Source: Myxococcales bacterium (lineage in GTDB: Bacteria > Myxococcota_A > Polyangia > Polyangiales > Polyangiaceae). From it: a stretch of DNA of 64,000 nucleotides. How positions within the stretch are numbered: position 1 is the first letter of the stretch; every line of letters begins with the position of its first letter. The stretch lies in NCBI GenBank assembly GCA_004193285.1, contig SECP01000033.1, forward strand, positions 34,073 through 98,072, written 5' to 3'. The position numbers and the translations under genes were made by a program. Below, piece by piece: positions 17,605 through 27,079 of this stretch. The notes beneath the pieces are model-generated. The model ran no database searches. It had not been told where the DNA came from and saw only the letters and a program-made list of their open reading frames with translations.

Positions 17605-19130
17605 TGGGGCGCGCTTGGCGTCTCTCCCCGGTCGCGTGGGTCGTCACCGGTCTAGTCGCGTGCAACGGCATCGTCGGTATCGACGACATCTACGAAGGCA
17701 ACCGCCCCGGAGCCGGCGGCGACAGCGGCGCCGGTAAGGGCGGCTCCACGTCCTCCGCGGGTAAGAGCGGCAATAGCTCCGAGGCAGGAGCCGCCGAAGG
17801 CGGCCGGGACGCCGAAGGAGGGACAGGGACGGAGCCGCTCGGCGGAGCTTTTGCCGAGCCGATGGGCGGAGCCGGTTCCAGCGGGGACAACGCCGGCGGC
17901 GCCCCCAGTCCGACCGGCGGCGCCGTGCGCGGGCACGTGATCGATTTCTGGGGCCACCCTTTGCCCAATATTCCGGTTCAAATCGGGGACACGCTCGTGA
18001 GCACCGACAAATCCGGCGCCTTCACCGTGGAAGACGCGCCGGCGGTGTACGACGCGACCTTGGCGTACACGTTCACGTCCGAGTTCCAGGTCGCGGCTTG
18101 GGCCTACCTCGGGCTCACGCGCCGGGATCCCACGTTGCAGATGTACGTGGGCAGCGCGCGACGTGACGGCGAGTTGTACGTCACGTTCGTCCCCAAGCCA
18201 ACGCTCGCCGCGAATCAGAGGATCGACGTTGCGATAGGAGGCCCGGACGGCGCCGAAACTTATGATGCCGTCTCGGCAAGCGGCACCACGGAATTTCCCG
18301 ACTGGTACGGCCCCGCTCAAACCGCCGAGACCGCGCACGGCCTCCTCTGGCAAACGGACGCGCAGAAGCTGCCGGTCAAATACCTCGCCTACGATAGCAA
18401 ATCACTGCCGTTGAACGAGACGACCACCGCCAACCTCACCTTGGACCTGACGCCTTCGACCATCACGACCGGTAGCATCCAAGGCAGCGTGACTCCGGCC
18501 GGCGTCGGAGTCCGTCGCAACCTCGTTTTCTTGACCTTTTCGAGCAACGCCAGGCTGGAGCTCGTGCGCGACGCGGGAGCGGACGAGTTCAGCTACGTGG
18601 CGCCAAGCCTCCCGGGCGCCTCGCTCACCGTCGCGGCGTCGGAAGGCTCCTCCTACTCGGGGTTTGCGGTCGCGTACCTAGGCGGCCTGGCCGTCGGGGC
18701 GAAGCCTGCGCTAACGATCCCGACGCCGCTCACGCCGCAGACGCCAGCGTCCGGCACGAAGAACGTGACCGCTGCGACCAAGTTCACCTTCGCTGGCGAT
18801 ACGGCCGGGCCCTACGTAGCGCAGTTCTTCAGCCAGGATCCGGACGACCCGAGCGCGCCGGCATCGCGCTACCAAACCATCTACGTCGTCACCGCGAAGA
18901 AGCAGTTCACCCTGCCGACCATTCTAGGCGGAGGGTTCGCTCTCTACCCCAATCGCCGGTACGTCTGGACGGTGGCGACGCATGGTCCCTACGCATCGGT
19001 GGACGCGCTCGCCAAGGAAGGCGGCTTCCTGGATAGTTTCAGCTGGGACGAGGAGACCCCTCAGGGACCCCTTCGCGACGCGGGTCAGTTCACGGACTCC
19101 GACGTGCTGGAGTTCTCGACGGCGCCGTAG
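17604..19130 (+). CDS. Lipoprotein, paralogue A of a tandem pair
   Basis: A 508-residue lipoprotein: lipobox (VVTGLVACNGIVGIDDIYEG), then a Gly/Ser/Ala linker of about 90 residues, then a carboxypeptidase-regulatory-like beta domain (GAVRGHVIDFWGHPLPNIPV ... FTVEDAPAVYDATL), and further beta repeats ending in a domain with TYVVTAKKQ-like strands. The ATG at 17604 overlaps the TGA of the TPR protein. The following gene is a paralogue with the same order of parts: after the lipobox both begin with an I/V-x-G-I-(D/E) motif and both contain VxGxVxDxWGxxLPN. The surface lipoprotein is probably an adhesin or carbohydrate-binding scaffold, but no ligand is known. Confidence 0.75.
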   Translation: MGRAWRLSPVAWVVTGLVACNGIVGIDDIYEGNRPGAGGDSGAGKGGSTSSAGKSGNSSEAGAAEGGRDAEGGTGTEPLGGAFAEPMGGAGSSGDNAGGAPSPTGGAVRGHVIDFWGHPLPNIPVQIGDTLVSTDKSGAFTVEDAPAVYDATLAYTFTSEFQVAAWAYLGLTRRDPTLQMYVGSARRDGELYVTFVPKPTLAANQRIDVAIGGPDGAETYDAVSASGTTEFPDWYGPAQTAETAHGLLWQTDAQKLPVKYLAYDSKSLPLNETTTANLTLDLTPSTITTGSIQGSVTPAGVGVRRNLVFLTFSSNARLELVRDAGADEFSYVAPSLPGASLTVAASEGSSYSGFAVAYLGGLAVGAKPALTIPTPLTPQTPASGTKNVTAATKFTFAGDTAGPYVAQFFSQDPDDPSAPASRYQTIYVVTAKKQFTLPTILGGGFALYPNRRYVWTVATHGPYASVDALAKEGGFLDSFSWDEETPQGPLRDAGQFTDSDVLEFSTAP

Positions 19131-19165
19131 CCGCAGCCGGACCAGAGTCACGCGAGGAGGACGAA

Positions 19166-20704
19166 ATGGTGGGAAATCGGGAAAAGATGGGCGCACCGCG
19201 GCTTTGGCTGCTGGCTTCGGTCGTGGGCGTAGGCGGCTGCACCAGCGTGCTGGGCATCGAGGAGCTACACGAAGGCGGGCGGGGCGGTGGGCAAGCGACC
19301 AGCGGAGGTAGCGCCAGCAACGGGGGCTCCGACGCGGGCGGGGCCAACGGCAACGGCGCGTCCGGCAGCTCCGCTGCGGCCGGCACCAGCAACAGCGGAG
19401 GCTCGGGCGGCAGCTCCAGCGCCGCCGGCGGCACTGCGGGCGACGCATCGGGCGGCACCGGTGGCACGGTTGCCACGAGCGGTACGGTTCACGGCCGAGT
19501 GGTGGATCTCTGGGGCCAAACGCTGCCCAACGTCCTCATTCAAGTCGGTGATGAGACCGGCACGACGGACACCAAGGGGGAGTTCACCTTCGAAGACGTA
19601 CCGGCGGAGTACGACGCGAGTCTGTACATCACGATCCCCAACCCTTCCTCGGATTATGGCTGGGTCTACCAGGGCGTCACGCGGCGGGACCCCACGTTCG
19701 AAGTGTACGACGCGCGTGAGGGTCGGGAAACGCCCGTCTCCGTGAGCTCGGTCAACGGCCCCTACCCGCTCGGCGCGACGGACGCGGTCGCGTACAGCAT
19801 TGCCCTGACGGACGGCGTCCTCAGCGGAACGCTCGGTACCATGCCCGGCGTCGAGGTACGCCCGGAGTGGTTCGGTCCGGCCAGCACCATCGGCACCGCG
19901 CACGGCCTCTCCTGGTCCTTCAACGTGGCCACGCAGGCGCCCACGAAGTACAGCGCTTACGGCAGCAAGCTCATCGCGCTCGAAGATGATATGCCCGGCG
20001 ACCCCATCACGTTCGACTTCGCGCCTCAGACCATCACCGCCAAAACGATTGAAGGCGCGATCACCCCGGTTGGCCAGGGAGACCGCGTCAATCAGCTGTT
20101 CGTGCGTTTCGAAAGCCACGGCACCATCCGGCTGATGGAGCAGGACGACGCGCCGAATACGTTCAGTTACCTAGTGCCCGCGCTTCCGCAGGCCAGCATC
20201 ATGCTCGCTGCCTCCGAGGGCAACGACTACGACGGCCCCTTCGCCATCGCCCATGCGGACGGCCTCAATGGCGGCGACACCGACGTCAAGCTCACCATCC
20301 CTGCGCCCGCACGTCCGTTGAAGCCAACGAGCTCCTCCGCCGTCGTGGGCGACGACCAAGTGTTCGAGCTCCAACCTGGGACCGGCAACGACGGCCCCTT
20401 CGTGGTCGTCTTCCGCAGGGGAGATCGCGCCAACTATGCGCTGTTCGTCGTCACGCAGGAGACCAAGCTCCAGATGCCGGAGGTAGCCGGGGGCGCGTTC
20501 GACCTGGATAAGAACCTTTCGGCTGACTCCTACTACACGTGGGCAATCACTACCCATGGCGACTACGCGAGCGTGGACGCCATGCTCGGCCCCAACGGTT
20601 TTTTGGACGCCTTCGGCTACAGCTCCGGCACGCCCGTGGGCCCTCGCCAAACGAGTGGGAGCTACACGACCTCCGTCGAGTCGCGCTTCGAGAAGGCACC
20701 TTGA
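19166..20704 (+). CDS. Lipoprotein, paralogue B of a tandem pair
   Basis: A 512-residue lipoprotein similar in layout and length to the preceding gene: signal (LWLLASVVGVGGCTSVLGIEEL), Gly/Ser/Ala-rich linker, then the same beta domain (TVHGRVVDLWGQTLPNVLIQ, FTFEDVPAEYDASLYITI). A good ribosome site, GAGGAGG at 19154-19160, precedes ATG 19166, so it has its own translation signal although it is only 35 bases after paralogue A. Sequence divergence from A is high outside the conserved strands, so the duplication is old. The stop codon is part of the stem of a strong hairpin (20703-20729). Confidence 0.78.
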   Translation: MVGNREKMGAPRLWLLASVVGVGGCTSVLGIEELHEGGRGGGQATSGGSASNGGSDAGGANGNGASGSSAAAGTSNSGGSGGSSSAAGGTAGDASGGTGGTVATSGTVHGRVVDLWGQTLPNVLIQVGDETGTTDTKGEFTFEDVPAEYDASLYITIPNPSSDYGWVYQGVTRRDPTFEVYDAREGRETPVSVSSVNGPYPLGATDAVAYSIALTDGVLSGTLGTMPGVEVRPEWFGPASTIGTAHGLSWSFNVATQAPTKYSAYGSKLIALEDDMPGDPITFDFAPQTITAKTIEGAITPVGQGDRVNQLFVRFESHGTIRLMEQDDAPNTFSYLVPALPQASIMLAASEGNDYDGPFAIAHADGLNGGDTDVKLTIPAPARPLKPTSSSAVVGDDQVFELQPGTGNDGPFVVVFRRGDRANYALFVVTQETKLQMPEVAGGAFDLDKNLSADSYYTWAITTHGDYASVDAMLGPNGFLDAFGYSSGTPVGPRQTSGSYTTSVESRFEKAP

Positions 20705-20729
20705 GGCTGGGTGCAGCGCACCCAGCCTC
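20703..20729. terminator. 12-bp perfect hairpin between convergent genes
   Basis: Left arm 20703-20714 (GAGGCTGGGTGC) and right arm 20718-20729 (GCACCCAGCCTC) are perfect inverted repeats with a 3-base loop. The stem begins inside the stop codon of paralogue B, and the metalloprotease gene ends at 20762 from the other side, so a two-way terminator is the simplest reading. No T-run follows on either strand, so termination would need another factor or the hairpin may protect 3' ends. Confidence 0.55.
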
Positions 20730-20761
20730 GGCGACTCACGCGAGCGCTCCCGGCGCGTTCG

Positions 20762-22504
20762 TTAGTTGGAAGTCGTGAAGGCTACTTGTGGCGTGAAGCT
20801 TGCGCCGGTCTTGTTCGCGCAGAAGCTGGCGGTAGTGAACTGACCGGGAAGGATGGTCGCGTTCCAAGCCGCAGCGGTGACGTCGTACAGCGACCCGCCC
20901 GCCGAGGTGAACGTCCCATTCCACCCGCTGCTGAGGGTGGACTGATTGAGGTTCAGGCGAACGAGCCAGCCGCCGTTGACGGCGGTGGTGCTGATGTTGG
21001 TGATCTTCACGTCGGCGCAGTAGCTGCCGGTGGCTCCGGACTGGCCGCTGCTCAGGGCGACGGTGGCGCTGATGCGTGACGCGCGGCTCACCCGAATGAC
21101 CAAGTTCTGGTGACCGCCTGCGCTGGGCGTGGCGACAGTCGTGATGCGGAGCCCGGTCGGGTCCTGGAACGTCTCCCCCACCCGCAGGGTGTCTGCCTGA
21201 ATGGGAGGATGGACCGACGGCAAGCGAGTGAGGGCTCCGAGGCTGTTGCCGGTGGTGTCGATGTCGCCGCCGAGGCGCAGCAGGGCGCCATCGTGCATCG
21301 ACGTGTTCGTGAACTGAGGTGTTCCGTCGAACCCGATCGGTTGACGGTACTCGACGTAATAGAAGCACGGGTTGATGTCAGCAGGGCAAAGGCTCGAGTC
21401 GGCGGGGACGCGCAAGAGCTGCGGCGCGCTGGAAGCGAGCTCCAGTGGCTCCAGCGTGAAGTCGCCGCCGGCGGGTCCGGCCGTGACCACGTTGCTCCCC
21501 GCGAGCCAGCCTTGCAGCATCTTGTTGTAGCCGCCGAAGTGCGCAAACGAGCGGATGCCCATCGGGTCCCAGACGTCTTGCGGGAAGTCAGGGTTTTCCG
21601 TGCACTGGGCCACGGGCGCAATCGTCACCGCCTCACCGCCGGAGCTGCAAGAGTAGACGAGCGCGTGCTGCAGGCCGAAGTTGTGCCCCAGCTCGTGGAT
21701 GAACAGCTCCGAGCCGCCCTCGTAGTAGTACCAAGAGTACCGCCCGGGGTTGCTCGGGGTCCCGAGCTCGGCGCGTCCTGCGATGTTGCCGCAGCCGGCG
21801 GCCACCACGAAGCCGACGTGCTGGTAAGCGCTCAAATCGATGCCACTCTCGGCGGCTTTGGCGAGCCCCGCCGTCCGTAGCGCGTTCGTGTCGCAGTAGT
21901 CGACGAGCGGATCGATCGTGAGCCAGTCGAATACGTTGCCGGACAGCGCGCGCGCGCCATAGCTGGCCTCGCGGTAGTAAGCATCGGTGTTTTGCGGCTT
22001 GGCGGGGAAGTCAGGCAAGCTCGCGGTCCCGAACAGGTTGTTCGCGACCAGCTCTTTACCGACGACCCAGGGCGCAGGAGTCGCCTGATCACTCGGACGC
22101 AGCAGCAAGATGGCGACATTTCTGGTCTGGGTCGGCTGAGCCAGCGCTTGAGTGGAGGTGCCGAGCCCTGGCTCGCCCGTCGCACGCACGACCGAGCTGG
22201 CGACGAAATGCCCCTTTTCGTCGAAGCGCCCCGCGAGCTCTACCGAAGCACCCGGAGCGTACGCAACTGGCTCCGCGAGCTCCACCGTGACCTCCGGCAG
22301 CCCCGGGCGCCGGAGCCCATAATGAAGGCTGCTGGCGCCGTCCTTGAACGAGGATTCGTAGATCGCGAGCTCGCCGCTCAGCTTCGCTTCTCCAGATTCG
22401 TCTCCCGCGCTACAGGCGAGTGGCAGCAGGCTCGCGAGCAGGCAAGCAGCCGCCCCGTACGACGAACGATGATTCGAGACAGCCGCGAGAAAGGGTACGC
22501 GCAT
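20762..22504 (-). CDS. Secreted M11-like metalloprotease with C-terminal CBM2-like module
   Basis: A 580-residue lipoprotein or secreted enzyme: N-terminal signal with lipobox (LLASLLPLACSAG), a short beta region, then a metzincin-type catalytic domain with the zinc motif HELGHNFGLQHALVYSC around residue 268 and a likely Met-turn in DPMGIRSFAHF. The pattern HExxHxxxxxHA is that of gametolysin-like (M11) peptidases. The last 100 residues (YCADVKITNIS, GGWLVRLNLNQS, SSGWNGTFTSAGG, AAAWNATILPGQ) have the conserved Trp/Asn pattern of family-2 carbohydrate-binding modules. ATG 22502-22504 is preceded by GGAGG. This suggests a protease targeted to cell-wall or plant polysaccharide, fitting a predatory or cellulolytic lifestyle. 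Confidence 0.82.
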   Translation of the reverse strand: MRVPFLAAVSNHRSSYGAAACLLASLLPLACSAGDESGEAKLSGELAIYESSFKDGASSLHYGLRRPGLPEVTVELAEPVAYAPGASVELAGRFDEKGHFVASSVVRATGEPGLGTSTQALAQPTQTRNVAILLLRPSDQATPAPWVVGKELVANNLFGTASLPDFPAKPQNTDAYYREASYGARALSGNVFDWLTIDPLVDYCDTNALRTAGLAKAAESGIDLSAYQHVGFVVAAGCGNIAGRAELGTPSNPGRYSWYYYEGGSELFIHELGHNFGLQHALVYSCSSGGEAVTIAPVAQCTENPDFPQDVWDPMGIRSFAHFGGYNKMLQGWLAGSNVVTAGPAGGDFTLEPLELASSAPQLLRVPADSSLCPADINPCFYYVEYRQPIGFDGTPQFTNTSMHDGALLRLGGDIDTTGNSLGALTRLPSVHPPIQADTLRVGETFQDPTGLRITTVATPSAGGHQNLVIRVSRASRISATVALSSGQSGATGSYCADVKITNISTTAVNGGWLVRLNLNQSTLSSGWNGTFTSAGGSLYDVTAAAWNATILPGQFTTASFCANKTGASFTPQVAFTTSN

Positions 22505-22668
22505 CGGTCCTCCAAGTGAGATCGTGAAGTCCGCGACGCTCGCCGCGGCGGTTGGTGGAGAGTTAGAGCTGCGTGCTCACGAAACCTTCGCTATTTGCGC
22601 GCGTCTTTCGCTACCGCTGCGGCGCGCCGTGCATGAGGTCGGCGGGCTCGCAATTGTGCCCCGGTGAT

Positions 22669-22700
22669 CCCGCTATCAAGAGCGGGTCCAGCGTTGGACC
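22669..22700. repeat. Two adjoining small inverted repeats upstream of the helicase gene
   Basis: CCCGCT 22669-22674 pairs with AGCGGG 22681-22686, and GGTCCA 22685-22690 pairs with TGGACC 22695-22700. The two 6-bp stems overlap by two bases and so could be alternatives. They lie in the 264-base region between the divergent protease and helicase genes. They may be operator or leader structures, but they are short and may be chance in such GC-rich sequence. Confidence 0.3.
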
Positions 22701-22768
22701 GAGCCTTTCGTGCTAGGAGCGGCCGCTCGCCTGGTCATGCTCCGCTCCCCCCGCCCCCACGAGCCTCC

Positions 22769-25700
22769 ATGGCGTTGACTCGCGCGCAAGGTGACGACGT
22801 CCTGCGGTACTGGCTCGCTTCGCTCCGGCTGGAAGAGGCGCTGCAGGTCCGGCCCGCTGCGCGTCAGTCGGGAGGCGGCGCCGCGGTACCTCGTGTGGAC
22901 CAGCCGACACCGGGGCAAGAGTACTTCAAGCTGCCGCTGGACGCGGCGCTCGCCTCTCTCTTGGCGAAGCAAGGTCAGGTGACGCGAAGCTTCGACCCGG
23001 AGCTGAGCGCGTTCTTCGAAACGTGGCTACACCGACAGTATCGCCGGAGCGAAGACGAGAGCGAGCTGTCGCACTTGCTCTGTTTTCCCGTCGTGCACTT
23101 GCCCAAGGGAGAGCTGGCCGGGCTCGTTCGCTGCGGGGTGCGGCTCCGCTTCGGCAGCGGCTCGTCGGTATTTCGAGCTCCAACGCGGGCCGAGCGGCAG
23201 CGCGGAACCTTTCCGGCCGCGCCGACAGAAGGCCGGCTGACGCGCGCGCCCAGGGCCGAAGGCACTTGGCCTTGCTTCATCGACACGCGCCTGCTCCGAC
23301 AGCCGTTGGGAGTGCCGACGGAGACGATCGACGCGTTCTTCGAGGCGCTGCGCACCCTGAAGGAAGTCACCGAACCGCAGATGCTCGCGCTCTCGACGGT
23401 GATGCTCGAAAGCGCGATGGGCTCGAGCGGGGACGAGCCGGAGAGCGTCGCGTCACGAGCGTCTCGGCTGACCGAGCTAGCGGCGAAGGAGCCCTTGGAC
23501 GCCGAAGCATGGCTTTCGCGGTTGACGGCCGCGGTGCAGCGTTTGCTGCAGCGAAGCGGGTCGCGCGCCCGCGTCTATCCGGTCGCGATCGTGGTGGATG
23601 GGACGCAAGCCAAGACGACCTGGCATCTCCAGCGCGAGCTCGAGGCGCTGGTGGAGACCGAGCGAGGCCGGTGGAAAGTAGATTCGCCACTCGGCGCCTA
23701 CCTGACCGGAAAGCCTTTGTCAGCCGGGGAAGGGCCGCAGCGGGCTCTTCTCCCAGGGCCGGCGCTGACGACCAGTCAGCGGGCGGCGGCAGAAGCCTTT
23801 TGGGGCTCCAGCTTCTGCGCCGTGCAGGGTCCGCCCGGTACCGGAAAGACGCGCTTGATCCTCCAGCTGTGCGCCGAGCAGGTGCTGCGGCAAACGGAAG
23901 CGCTGCTCGGCCTGGCCCGCGAGAGCGCGGGCATGTTGCTCATCACGAGTAGCAACAACCGCGCGGTCGACAACGTGATCGAGCCGCTCACGGCGGGCAG
24001 CGGCTTGCCGCTCGCGCTGCGCGCCGGGAGCCGGCAAGTGTGTGAGCACCAGCTGGCGGCTCAGCTGCGTCGCACTCTCGGCTGGTTGAAGCGAGCCGAA
24101 GCCGAGCCAGCCCTCGAGCGCCGCGCTCGGCTCGAGCGCGCGAGCTCGGGATTTCGAGTCCACGCCGAGGCTCTGAACCAGGTGCTGGAGCCTCGGCGCG
24201 CTGCGCTCGAGCGCGCGGCCGAACGCGCTCGGCTCGTTCAAGAGCTGGCTGAGTGCGCCCCGCCCGATGGCGATGCCGTGAAGGTGAGCCCCGCGGCGAC
24301 CCGAGCCCTCGTGCTAGCGCTGGAGCCCTTGGAAAAACGGCTGCGCGCGCTCAGTCAGCTGTGCGAGGCGGAGGCCGCGCCCAGCTCACTGCGGAGCGTC
24401 GAGCAGCACTACCAGCGAACTTCGAAACGCCAGCTGCGCGCGGTCCAAGAGGCGCTGCAGAGCGAAAGCCTCTCTCTCGAGCTGCCGCTACCTCCCGCCG
24501 AGGCGTCCCGCCGGACGCCCGAACAGGCCATGGAAGCTTGGGAAGAGGCCGCCGAGGTGGCGATTTCACGAGTGACCGAGCTGCGCGTCGCGCTCCATCA
24601 GGCGGCGAATCAAACCACTCGAGCGGAGCGCGCGCGGCAGCTCGGCGCGCAGCTCGAGGCGCTAGGCCCGGAGCCTACGTCGACGCCGGAGGTCGGCGAT
24701 CACGAGCAACTGTCACGAGAGCTGCTCGAGGCCGCGGTGGCGGCGCGCGAAGCCTGGGCGAGTGACCGGGCAGCCGAGCTGAGCGCAGCGGTTGCGGTGG
24801 CTCTGCGCACCGTCGAGCAAGAGCGCTCGTTGCGACCGCTGTTCAGAAACGAGCCCGACGCGGCCCGCCTGCTCTGCCGCCTCTTTCGCATCTGGGGCTC
24901 CACCCTGCTGTCTCTAGGCAATTGCTTCCCGAACGAGCTCGGCAGCTTGGCGCGCGTGGTGATCGACGAAGCTGGCCAATGCCACCCTGCCCACGCGGTC
25001 TCGGCCCTGTTGCGGGCCGAATCCGCGCTCGTGATCGGCGACGTACACCAGCTGAGCCCGGTGATCGAGCTGGGGGCGGACGACGACGCGCGGTTGCTAC
25101 GAGCGTGCCGGCTCGCCACCCCCGCGCCGTTGCTGCGGCCCTACCGGGTGCATGCCGACGCGGAGGTCTCGAGCCAGTCGGTCGCCGATCGCGCCGTGCG
25201 CAAGCGCGGCAGCCTCACCGATCACTTCCGCTGTCAGCCGGAGATCATCGCGGTCTCGGACGCGCTCTGCGGTTATGGGCTCGCGGTTCACACCCTGCGC
25301 GCCGACCGACGCCGGCAGGCGCCGTTTCTCGCGCACCCGGTGCTCCACGTGGACCTACGCGGTGAGCAGGTACCGCTCGCCGGCAGTTGGTGCAACGAGC
25401 TGGAGCTGCAGGAGACCCTCACGCTCGTGGAGAGCTTGCTGCACGGCGGGGTGCAGCTCGACGAGCTGGCCGTCATCACTCCGTACCGGGGACAGCTCGA
25501 GCGCCTGCGCCGCGGTCTCCTCGAACGCCGAATTCCCGTCGAAAGCAGCGCGGAGCTGGCGGAGGGCGGTGCGCCGGGACTGCCGCGCGCGGGCGTGGCG
25601 CTCGGCACCGTGCACCGCTTCCAGGGCGGCGAACGCAGCATCGTCTTGTTCAGCGCGGTCGTCAGTCGCCCGAGCTCCCTCGGCTTCCTCAACGCGCGGC

Positions 25701-25879
25701 CCAACCTGCTCAACGTCGCGGTCTCCCGCGCCCAGCATCATTTCGTGTGCCTGGGTCATCGCGCGGTGCTGGCGCAAGGCGCGCGCTCACGCCTGCTGAC
25801 GGACGCGGCGGTGGCTCTCACCCCGACCGCGTACGGCGGGGGCCAGCCGAGCGGCTCGTCCCTCGCCTTCGAGCTCTGA
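22769..25879 (+). CDS. Large SF1 (Upf1-like) AAA helicase with coiled-coil insertion
   Basis: A 1036-residue helicase of the Dna2/Nam7/Upf1 branch. Motifs: Q-like TTSQRAAAEAF, Walker A GPPGTGKTR near residue 354, ITSSNNRAVDNV (motif Ia), Walker B VVIDEAGQC near residue 731, VIGDVHQLSPVI (motif III), DHFRCQPEI (motif IV), VALGTVHRFQGGERS (motif V) and LLNVAVSRAQHHFVCLG (motif VI). About 370 residues of charged helix separate motifs Ia and II, probably a long coiled coil or accessory 1B/1C arm. Residues 1-340 form an unrecognised N-terminal region. ATG 22769 is preferred to an in-frame GTG at 22664. It stands alone, so its role (RNA surveillance, repair, or defence) cannot be told from context. 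Confidence 0.85.
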   Translation: MALTRAQGDDVLRYWLASLRLEEALQVRPAARQSGGGAAVPRVDQPTPGQEYFKLPLDAALASLLAKQGQVTRSFDPELSAFFETWLHRQYRRSEDESELSHLLCFPVVHLPKGELAGLVRCGVRLRFGSGSSVFRAPTRAERQRGTFPAAPTEGRLTRAPRAEGTWPCFIDTRLLRQPLGVPTETIDAFFEALRTLKEVTEPQMLALSTVMLESAMGSSGDEPESVASRASRLTELAAKEPLDAEAWLSRLTAAVQRLLQRSGSRARVYPVAIVVDGTQAKTTWHLQRELEALVETERGRWKVDSPLGAYLTGKPLSAGEGPQRALLPGPALTTSQRAAAEAFWGSSFCAVQGPPGTGKTRLILQLCAEQVLRQTEALLGLARESAGMLLITSSNNRAVDNVIEPLTAGSGLPLALRAGSRQVCEHQLAAQLRRTLGWLKRAEAEPALERRARLERASSGFRVHAEALNQVLEPRRAALERAAERARLVQELAECAPPDGDAVKVSPAATRALVLALEPLEKRLRALSQLCEAEAAPSSLRSVEQHYQRTSKRQLRAVQEALQSESLSLELPLPPAEASRRTPEQAMEAWEEAAEVAISRVTELRVALHQAANQTTRAERARQLGAQLEALGPEPTSTPEVGDHEQLSRELLEAAVAAREAWASDRAAELSAAVAVALRTVEQERSLRPLFRNEPDAARLLCRLFRIWGSTLLSLGNCFPNELGSLARVVIDEAGQCHPAHAVSALLRAESALVIGDVHQLSPVIELGADDDARLLRACRLATPAPLLRPYRVHADAEVSSQSVADRAVRKRGSLTDHFRCQPEIIAVSDALCGYGLAVHTLRADRRRQAPFLAHPVLHVDLRGEQVPLAGSWCNELELQETLTLVESLLHGGVQLDELAVITPYRGQLERLRRGLLERRIPVESSAELAEGGAPGLPRAGVALGTVHRFQGGERSIVLFSAVVSRPSSLGFLNARPNLLNVAVSRAQHHFVCLGHRAVLAQGARSRLLTDAAVALTPTAYGGGQPSGSSLAFEL

Positions 25880-25882
25880 CAG

Positions 25883-26995
25883 TCAGCCGAGCAGCTCACG
25901 CAGGGGCCGGTACTCCAGCCCATGAGCCTCGGCGACGGGCTGACAGGTGACGTGGCCGCCGAAAGTGTTCACCCCGAGCGCGAGCGCGGCGTCTTGGCGC
26001 AGCGCTGCGACAGGACCTTGGGTCGCGATCTTGATCGCGTAGTCCGCGGTGACGTTGGTGAGCGCCCACGTGCTCGTCTGGGAGACGGCACCGGGCATGT
26101 TCGGCACGCAGTAGTGAACGACGCCGTGGAGCTCGTAGGTGGGGACGTCGTGATTCGTGGGGCGGCACGTTTCGATGCAGCCACCTTGATCGACGGCCAC
26201 GTCTACGATCACGCTGCCGGGCTCCATCGTCTTGACCATGGCCTCGGTGACCAGACGGGGCGCCACCGCGCCGGGCACCAGCACCGCACCGATGACGAGG
26301 TCTGCGCGACGCACCGCCTCGGCGATGTTGTGCGCGTTGGAATAGAGCGTCTCAATCGAGCCCCCGAACACGTCCTCCAAGTACTCCATGGTTTTGGCGC
26401 GCACGTCGAAGAGCGTGACTTGGGCGCCCATGCCGATCGCTATCGTCGCGGCGTTGCGGCCGACCACCCCTCCCCCGAGGATGACGACCCGCCCGCGACG
26501 CGTTCCGGGCACGCCCCCGAGGAGCACGCCCTTGCCGCCGCGTTCTTTGACGAGGCAGCCGGCGCCGACTTGCGTGGCCATGCGCCCGGCGACCTCGCTC
26601 ATGGGGCGCAGCAGCGGTAGCCCTCCGTCGGGCGTCTGGATCGTCTCGTAAGCGAGGCCGGTCACGCGCTTCGTGAGTAGCTGCTGCGTGAGCTCCGGCT
26701 CCGCCGCCAAGTGCAAGTAGGTGTACAGCGTCAGCCCCTCGCGCAAGAACGGGTACTCCGCTTTTTGAGGCTCCTTCACTTTCACGACCAAGTCCGCGCT
26801 CCACGCCTCCGCGGCCGTCGTGACGATGCGCGCGCCCGCGTCCACGTACTGGTCGTCTTGAATGCCGCTGCCTTCCCCGGCGCCTTTTTCGACCAGCACG
26901 TCGTGGCCGCGCCGCGATAGCTCGCGGACGCCTGCCGGCGTCATGCCCACCCGGTACTCGCGAGTCTTCGTCTCACGCGGAACGCCGACTTTCAT
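25883..26995 (-). CDS. ald: Alanine dehydrogenase
   Basis: A 370-residue NAD-dependent enzyme that interconverts L-alanine and pyruvate plus ammonia. Family blocks are MKVGVPRETKTREYRVG (substrate R15), VKVKEP (catalytic Lys, residue 74), YTYLHLA (H95), the NAD loop VVILGGGVVGRNAA, and VDVAVDQGGCIE with the catalytic Asp. Length and blocks are standard for Ald. The stop is 3 bases from the end of the convergent helicase gene. It is the last gene of a leftward series containing RdgB and an ABC-F protein, with 84 bases to the next, so it may have its own promoter. The role would be assimilation of alanine during amino-acid-based growth. Confidence 0.95.
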   Translation of the reverse strand: MKVGVPRETKTREYRVGMTPAGVRELSRRGHDVLVEKGAGEGSGIQDDQYVDAGARIVTTAAEAWSADLVVKVKEPQKAEYPFLREGLTLYTYLHLAAEPELTQQLLTKRVTGLAYETIQTPDGGLPLLRPMSEVAGRMATQVGAGCLVKERGGKGVLLGGVPGTRRGRVVILGGGVVGRNAATIAIGMGAQVTLFDVRAKTMEYLEDVFGGSIETLYSNAHNIAEAVRRADLVIGAVLVPGAVAPRLVTEAMVKTMEPGSVIVDVAVDQGGCIETCRPTNHDVPTYELHGVVHYCVPNMPGAVSQTSTWALTNVTADYAIKIATQGPVAALRQDAALALGVNTFGGHVTCQPVAEAHGLEYRPLRELLG

Positions 26996-27079
26996 ACCTA
27001 GTAGCGTGACCCCGCGCCGAGGGCTCGCAAGCCCCCCGCCCCCTACCCGGTTTTCATCGCACTTTCGCGCCGGGGCAGG

